Positions 59,818 through 64,000 of a stretch of DNA of 64,000 bases are shown here, one piece after another. The notes beneath the pieces are model-generated. The model searched no databases. It saw only the letters and a program-made list of their open reading frames with translations, and was not told the DNA's origin. The position numbers and the translations under genes are program-made. Numbering within the stretch: position 1 is the stretch's first letter; every line of letters begins with the position of its first letter. The stretch lies in the NCBI RefSeq assembly GCF_001659605.2, contig NC_035177.2, positions 32,504,136 to 32,568,135 of the forward strand. The letters are read 5' to 3'. The DNA comes from Manihot esculenta (lineage: Eukaryota; Streptophyta; Magnoliopsida; Malpighiales; Euphorbiaceae).

Positions 59818-62322
59818 CTACATAGATTTAGGTGTAAAAAGTGTATGGCCAGATATTAGAGAGCATAAAGCAAAGGCTATAAATGCCAGGTAGGACAATA
59901 CCACAGATGATCTTGCCATTGCTGGGAACTTGTCCTTACCCCAATTGGATTCCCATTCCTCAAATCTGAAAGTAGCTGATGATGATGATGATAAGAGCAG
60001 ATATGTCAAAATCTGCAAATATTAAACAAAGAGCTCAAAGTTACTCAAACAATCAACACAATAAGCTGTTTAATCAAATAATGGCAGTGTAAATCCTTAT
60101 TTGAAATTAAAAATTTTACAAGAATTCAATTTAATTCAATTTGTTTTCCATCAATTTTCTTATTTGGAATAAAAGAACTTTTTTCTTTTTCAACTTACAA
60201 AATTTTTATTTTCAAAGGAAATTATACATGATTTTGTTTCTTACAAAATGAACATGTCAAACCGAGGATAAAGTAATAAACGAGGGATAGGAATGGCTTC
60301 AGCATTACTGCAAAAAAAAAAGTACTCATGAGCTTCAGAACAGGACCATCTTGCGCTGTTCATTTCTCCACCAAACTCTCCTTTCACCTTCAGCACGGGT
60401 CATATTTGACACCCAGTCTCAGGAAGCGCAAATGCTTCAAATGAAAGAAAACAGAGCCTTTTGGCAAAGTTTTTACGCTACTCAATCTTTTCCCATAAGC
60501 CACAGTTCACCAGGTTCTCTCTTTACTTCTTTGCTACCTCATTATCCCTCTTCGCTACTTTCAGAACTTGTATCCTGTTAGAAACCATGTTTTTTTTTTT
60601 TATCAGAGTCAGGGGCCCCAGAGTTTCATTCTCTGGAATAAAATACCTTTTCCCCATTTAAGGATATAGACAAATGCCTGCAATCAAGAACATACTTTAA
60701 TGTTCTAGTCAACGTATGTTCCTTCTATGTAGCTTCTGCTTTGTATCTTTAAGCACTAAAATTGCAAAGCTTGAAAGTTAAAGGCCGTAAAGTCGCATCC
60801 TAAGGACCTAAGCCACTTTTTAACTACCGCTTCCATAATCCAGGTTTAGCAGTGAATCAGTGAAAAGCAACTTTATTCCTCACTTTAGTTGCAGCAAATA
60901 TTGCTTGCACATTAAGCATTTCGATCCCCCCGCTTCATTATTAAAATGGGTACACTCAAACATCAATGCAAGCCACAGAATCTGAGAGTAAAAGGCATCA
61001 GCGGTTCATCATACTGGGTAAAAGTTAGATATTGCTTTAAGAAAATAGTCCAAGAATCCCCAAGAACAATAGAAGAAGTGGGCCCAAAAATTTTATCCTA
61101 AGCAACTTCATGTGCGACAATGACCCACAAAGACTCAACATTCATTTAGCTAGTTGAGACTTTTTAGCAAACACGACATGAGCAAATGGATAGTTATCCA
61201 CCGTCCATGGCCCCTAAGGGCACTATCCCCTTTAAGGATTATAGTGGTCCCTAAACTCTATAATTACTCCAATTGAAACCATTGCATACCCAAAAATTAG
61301 GGTGACGTCAATATGGCTCCTTAGGTTAGGTGTGGCAATTAATCAAATAATGACCCAAGGAAAAGGACTTGCCTGATCAAGAGAAAAATCCAGGTAGTAC
61401 CGGAGCTGATTCTGGGAAACCAATTTCCCTGCGGCCAAAGAGTTGGCGAGATCGTACACTTGCAGGCCTGAGTACGCAAAACCCATCACATTCACTGACA
61501 TACAGTACCTGAATCCACAAACCAAGAACCGCAAATCAAATCTAATGATAATTATTTCTGTTCATCTCTGTCACTTGTACAAGTTTCCTGAGAAAAGTGA
61601 TTTAAATAATTCATCACTAAAATGGTGACAGACCTGAACTCCTTGTAGCGATGGAAAGAGTCAAGTGCCCAACCCTGATTTTTATCAGCAGCCATGATCG
61701 AGAACGAAGCTAAGCAAAACACCAACCCAAAAAACCTAAAACCCAGCAAAGTCTTTCTCTTTGTAACCTCCCTCTTTTTCCCTGAAATTGAGAAATTTGC
61801 TCGTCTCCTACTACTGCCACCGCGACCAACAACCCCATCTTCGACTGATTTAACGACCTCATCGTCTTGGGTTTCGGACCCAACTTTGGAAACCGGCACC
61901 GCAGCTGCTTCCGGGAGTGGAGGAGACGAAGGCTTTACGGGATTAACATCTGGCGATGATGAGAATACATAACTGTGAGAGATTTGATCTTCCGGCGGAG
62001 ATTCGTACTTGGATTGATTGAGCTGTGCATGAGAGAATACATAGCCATGAGATAGGGAGGAATGATCCGAGGAACGAATAGGAGAATCAAAGCGTGAGGA
62101 AGGGAGTTTAGGAGGGGGTTTAGGTGGAGGTGAAGAAGAAGAAGAGTAGTGCATGGTGACTGGTAGTGGAATTGGGATGGGATGATTACGTTGTTTTTCT
62201 AGTTCTTGGAGCTGTGGTTCTTCTTCTTCTTCTTCTTCTTCTTCTTCTTCTGGTAGTTGATGATCATGATCATCTTCTTGGACATGGGAGTGCTGCTGCT
62301 GGTAATTTTCTTGGGTTTTCAT
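59818..62322 (-). CDS. CASPL4A: CASP-like protein 4A (CASPL4A) with GC-AG intron
   Basis: Three exons (61634-62322, 61373-61508 and 59818-60012) join in frame to 339 residues. CASP-like proteins are four-span plasma-membrane proteins related to the Casparian-strip scaffold. The 4A group has a long cytosolic N-terminus, as here. Membrane spans are near residues 191-211 (TLLGFRFFGLVFCLASFSIM), in exon two (CMSVNVMGFAYSGLQVYDL), across exons two and three (ILTYLLLSSSSSA) and near the end (VVLSYLAFIAFALCSLI). The N-terminus carries an 11-Glu run (25-35), Pro/Ser-rich sequence and two copies of SHxYVFS (91-97 and 115-121). Intron two, 60013-61372, has donor CAG|GCAAGT, a non-canonical GC-AG intron. 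Intron one (61509-61633) is GT-AG. The start ATG at 62322 is the first in frame. Confidence 0.93.
62220..62253. repeat. (TTC)n repeat encoding poly-Glu
   Basis: Eleven TTC units on the plus strand encode the Glu run near the N-terminus of the CASPL4A protein. It is likely variable in length between individuals. Confidence 0.9.
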
Positions 62323-63865
62323 GGATTCCTAGATTTACAGTGAATTATGAGAAAGATTTTGGGAAGGAGGGTACGATATTGAAGCACCAATCACGTAAGA
62401 GTTTAGTATTGAATAGAATATATAGAGACCTGACAGTATTTGTCGACATGACGAAGAAGCGAGCCAGGAACTGTACGAATCATGATTAAAGTAGTAAACG
62501 GTTCGGTCGGGCGGATTTTGTTTAGATCCAAGATATGAGAATTACTCAATAATTTTTGAACTTTAATATAATATTTAAATTTATGTATTGGTCCAATATT
62601 TGAGAAAGATAAATTTATTCTCCAAATATGTATTATTTCATTCATTTAAATTGTAAAAAATTAAGAGTTTTAATAAGTGATATTTAAATTGATTCAAAAA
62701 AAAAGTGATATTTAAAGGATAAAATTATTTAAAACTAATTTAATTTAATAATTTACATTGAAACGGAAGTATTATTAGACATGGAAGTATTCTGTGTAAT
62801 GATGTGTGAAAAATTGAAGTGTTTAATATTTGTTGAAATTTGATTAAAAAAAATATTTGTTGAAATTATTTATTAAATTGAAATATATTATAAAATAATA
62901 ACTAGAGAATAAAGTGTTCAATAAGAATGTAATTTTAATTAATATTTTAAATTAAAAAATAGAAAATAAAAAAATTTTAATTCATATAATAATAGCTAAA
63001 AAATAAAATAATTAATTTTTCAACAAATTGAAAATACAAGAGATTATATATTTAATTTTAAAAATATAAAGGCAAATTTTTTTAAAGGTAAAGTTTATAT
63101 TAAATTAACAGAAATTTTAGGTCCGATAAAAAAATATCAAATAATCATGGTCTATACAAGTGACGCAAATTACAATTAATAGATTTAAATCCCTAATCTA
63201 ATTTAAGTATTAGTAGAGGGAGAGTGATACCACAACCAGCTACCACCACCAACGTTCAAGACCTCCATTAGCCAAGATTGATGTACAGGAGACGCAGAAA
63301 AGCACAACAACTCAAGATAGATGGAGGAGGCACAGAATTATGGAGATGCAATTCAGACTCTATAGCATCGGTGAAGAGAATGCTAAAGTGATTTCTTGGC
63401 ATCTCAATTGCTCTTTTAGAACTCTTTGAGTCTCACAATCTCATTGTCAATCGATATTTATCGAAGATAATGAGAAGAACGAATCTCTTATTGCATAGAA
63501 CTTGCAAACATAATAAAAAGTAAACAATACAAACTAATAAGAAATAGAAAAAGTGATGTTTAAAATTGCAAACCAAAGAGAGAAAGATTTGTCTCTAGAC
63601 TTCAACAGTTCAAGAAGAGTCTCCTTAACAAGTATTCAATTTCACATGCAAACTATTTAGAGATGTTTCCTCTTCAAAACAAGCTCAAGGAGTAAGAATT
63701 AATAGATCTATAATAATCTCCCACCATTTATATACGGAATCCGAAGCAAAATAAAACAAAAAATATGTACAACCCTTCGATGGAGAGAGAAAAAAATCTA
63801 AATCAGGAGGGAGGGAAAGGCCCTCTTCGGCGATTTTAACTTGAGTTTTTATAGTTGGATATAAG
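62323..63865. other. Upstream of CASPL4A and AT-rich intergenic DNA
   Basis: The first 150 bases are the likely leader and promoter of the minus-strand CASPL4A gene. The rest to about 63200 is AT-rich. 63200-63850 is less AT-rich and may be an LTR or LINE leader, read on the minus strand, but no motif settles this. Confidence 0.4.
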
Positions 63866-64000
63866 CTAAAACAAGCCTCCTCTATGATGTACTATCCTGG
63901 GCCCACAAACCTTGATCATCATTCACAAGCTTCCAAGCCATTTTAAGCATAAAGGCTTTGTTAATGGTACATGAATCACGAAAGCCTAAACCACCGCTGT
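63866..64000 (-). pseudogene. LINE reverse transcriptase fragment at the window edge
   Basis: The minus strand reads SGGLGFRDSCTINKAFMLK then MAWKLVNDDQGLWAQ, the well-known GGLGFR...NxAxLxKxxWxL region downstream of the RT core of plant LINEs. It is cut by the window end and followed by non-coding sequence, so completeness is unknown. Confidence 0.7.

Noticed and set aside
59705..59893. 62-residue plus-strand frame
   Set aside because: It is antisense to the last CASPL4A exon and its 3' flank.

Overview
The window is nuclear DNA of a dicot plant. Supporting features are AT-rich intergenic DNA, several-exon genes with plant splice sites, land-plant protein families (KLCR/CMU, CASP-like 4A, an Ole e 6-like peptide), and nested Ty1/copia, Ty3/gypsy, CACTA and hAT elements. 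The gypsy LTR family and protein style remind me of Euphorbiaceae such as cassava or rubber tree, but I could not test that. No prokaryotic or organellar signal was seen.

Five cellular genes are supported. (1) A kinesin-light-chain-related TPR gene on the minus strand (2794-5718). (2) A zinc-finger DEDD-exonuclease-like gene on the plus strand (42720-45026, seven coding exons, 353 aa) whose first catalytic motif has lost both acidic residues. (3) A small secreted six-cysteine, Ole e 6-like protein (46740-47084). (4) A medium-chain reductase of the quinone/enone oxidoreductase type on the minus strand (51785-53178, four exons, 320 aa). (5) A CASP-like 4A membrane protein on the minus strand (59818-62322, three exons, 339 aa) with a GC-AG intron. 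For the four spliced genes I worked out exon boundaries by hand, and all exons join in frame.

The rest is mostly transposons. A decayed LTR-type element occupies 1-2400. At 7.5-16.5 kb a decayed copia element on the minus strand has been split by two gypsy solo LTRs in opposite orientations, and each solo LTR carries its own later MITE-like insertion. A 3,371-bp CACTA element lies at 17836-21206 with its 3-bp target duplication. At 26-39.6 kb an old solo LTR was split first by another solo LTR and then by a complete chromodomain-type (Tekay/Del-like) gypsy element. That element has an intact 1,673-codon polyprotein and two 2,255-bp LTRs that differ at about 11 positions. A second decayed copia element (plus strand) lies at 54.4-58.4 kb. 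LINE-like remnants occur at about 41.5, 45.8, 47.5-49, 50, 59 and 63.9 kb.

The KLCR gene and the exonuclease-like gene are divergently oriented. As I recall they are also adjacent in Arabidopsis (At3g27960 and At3g27970), so this looks like an old gene pair pushed about 37 kb apart by transposons. I found no convincing wholly new system. The most worthwhile biological leads are the apparently catalytically altered exonuclease family, the six-cysteine peptide, and the clear insertion order of the nested elements.
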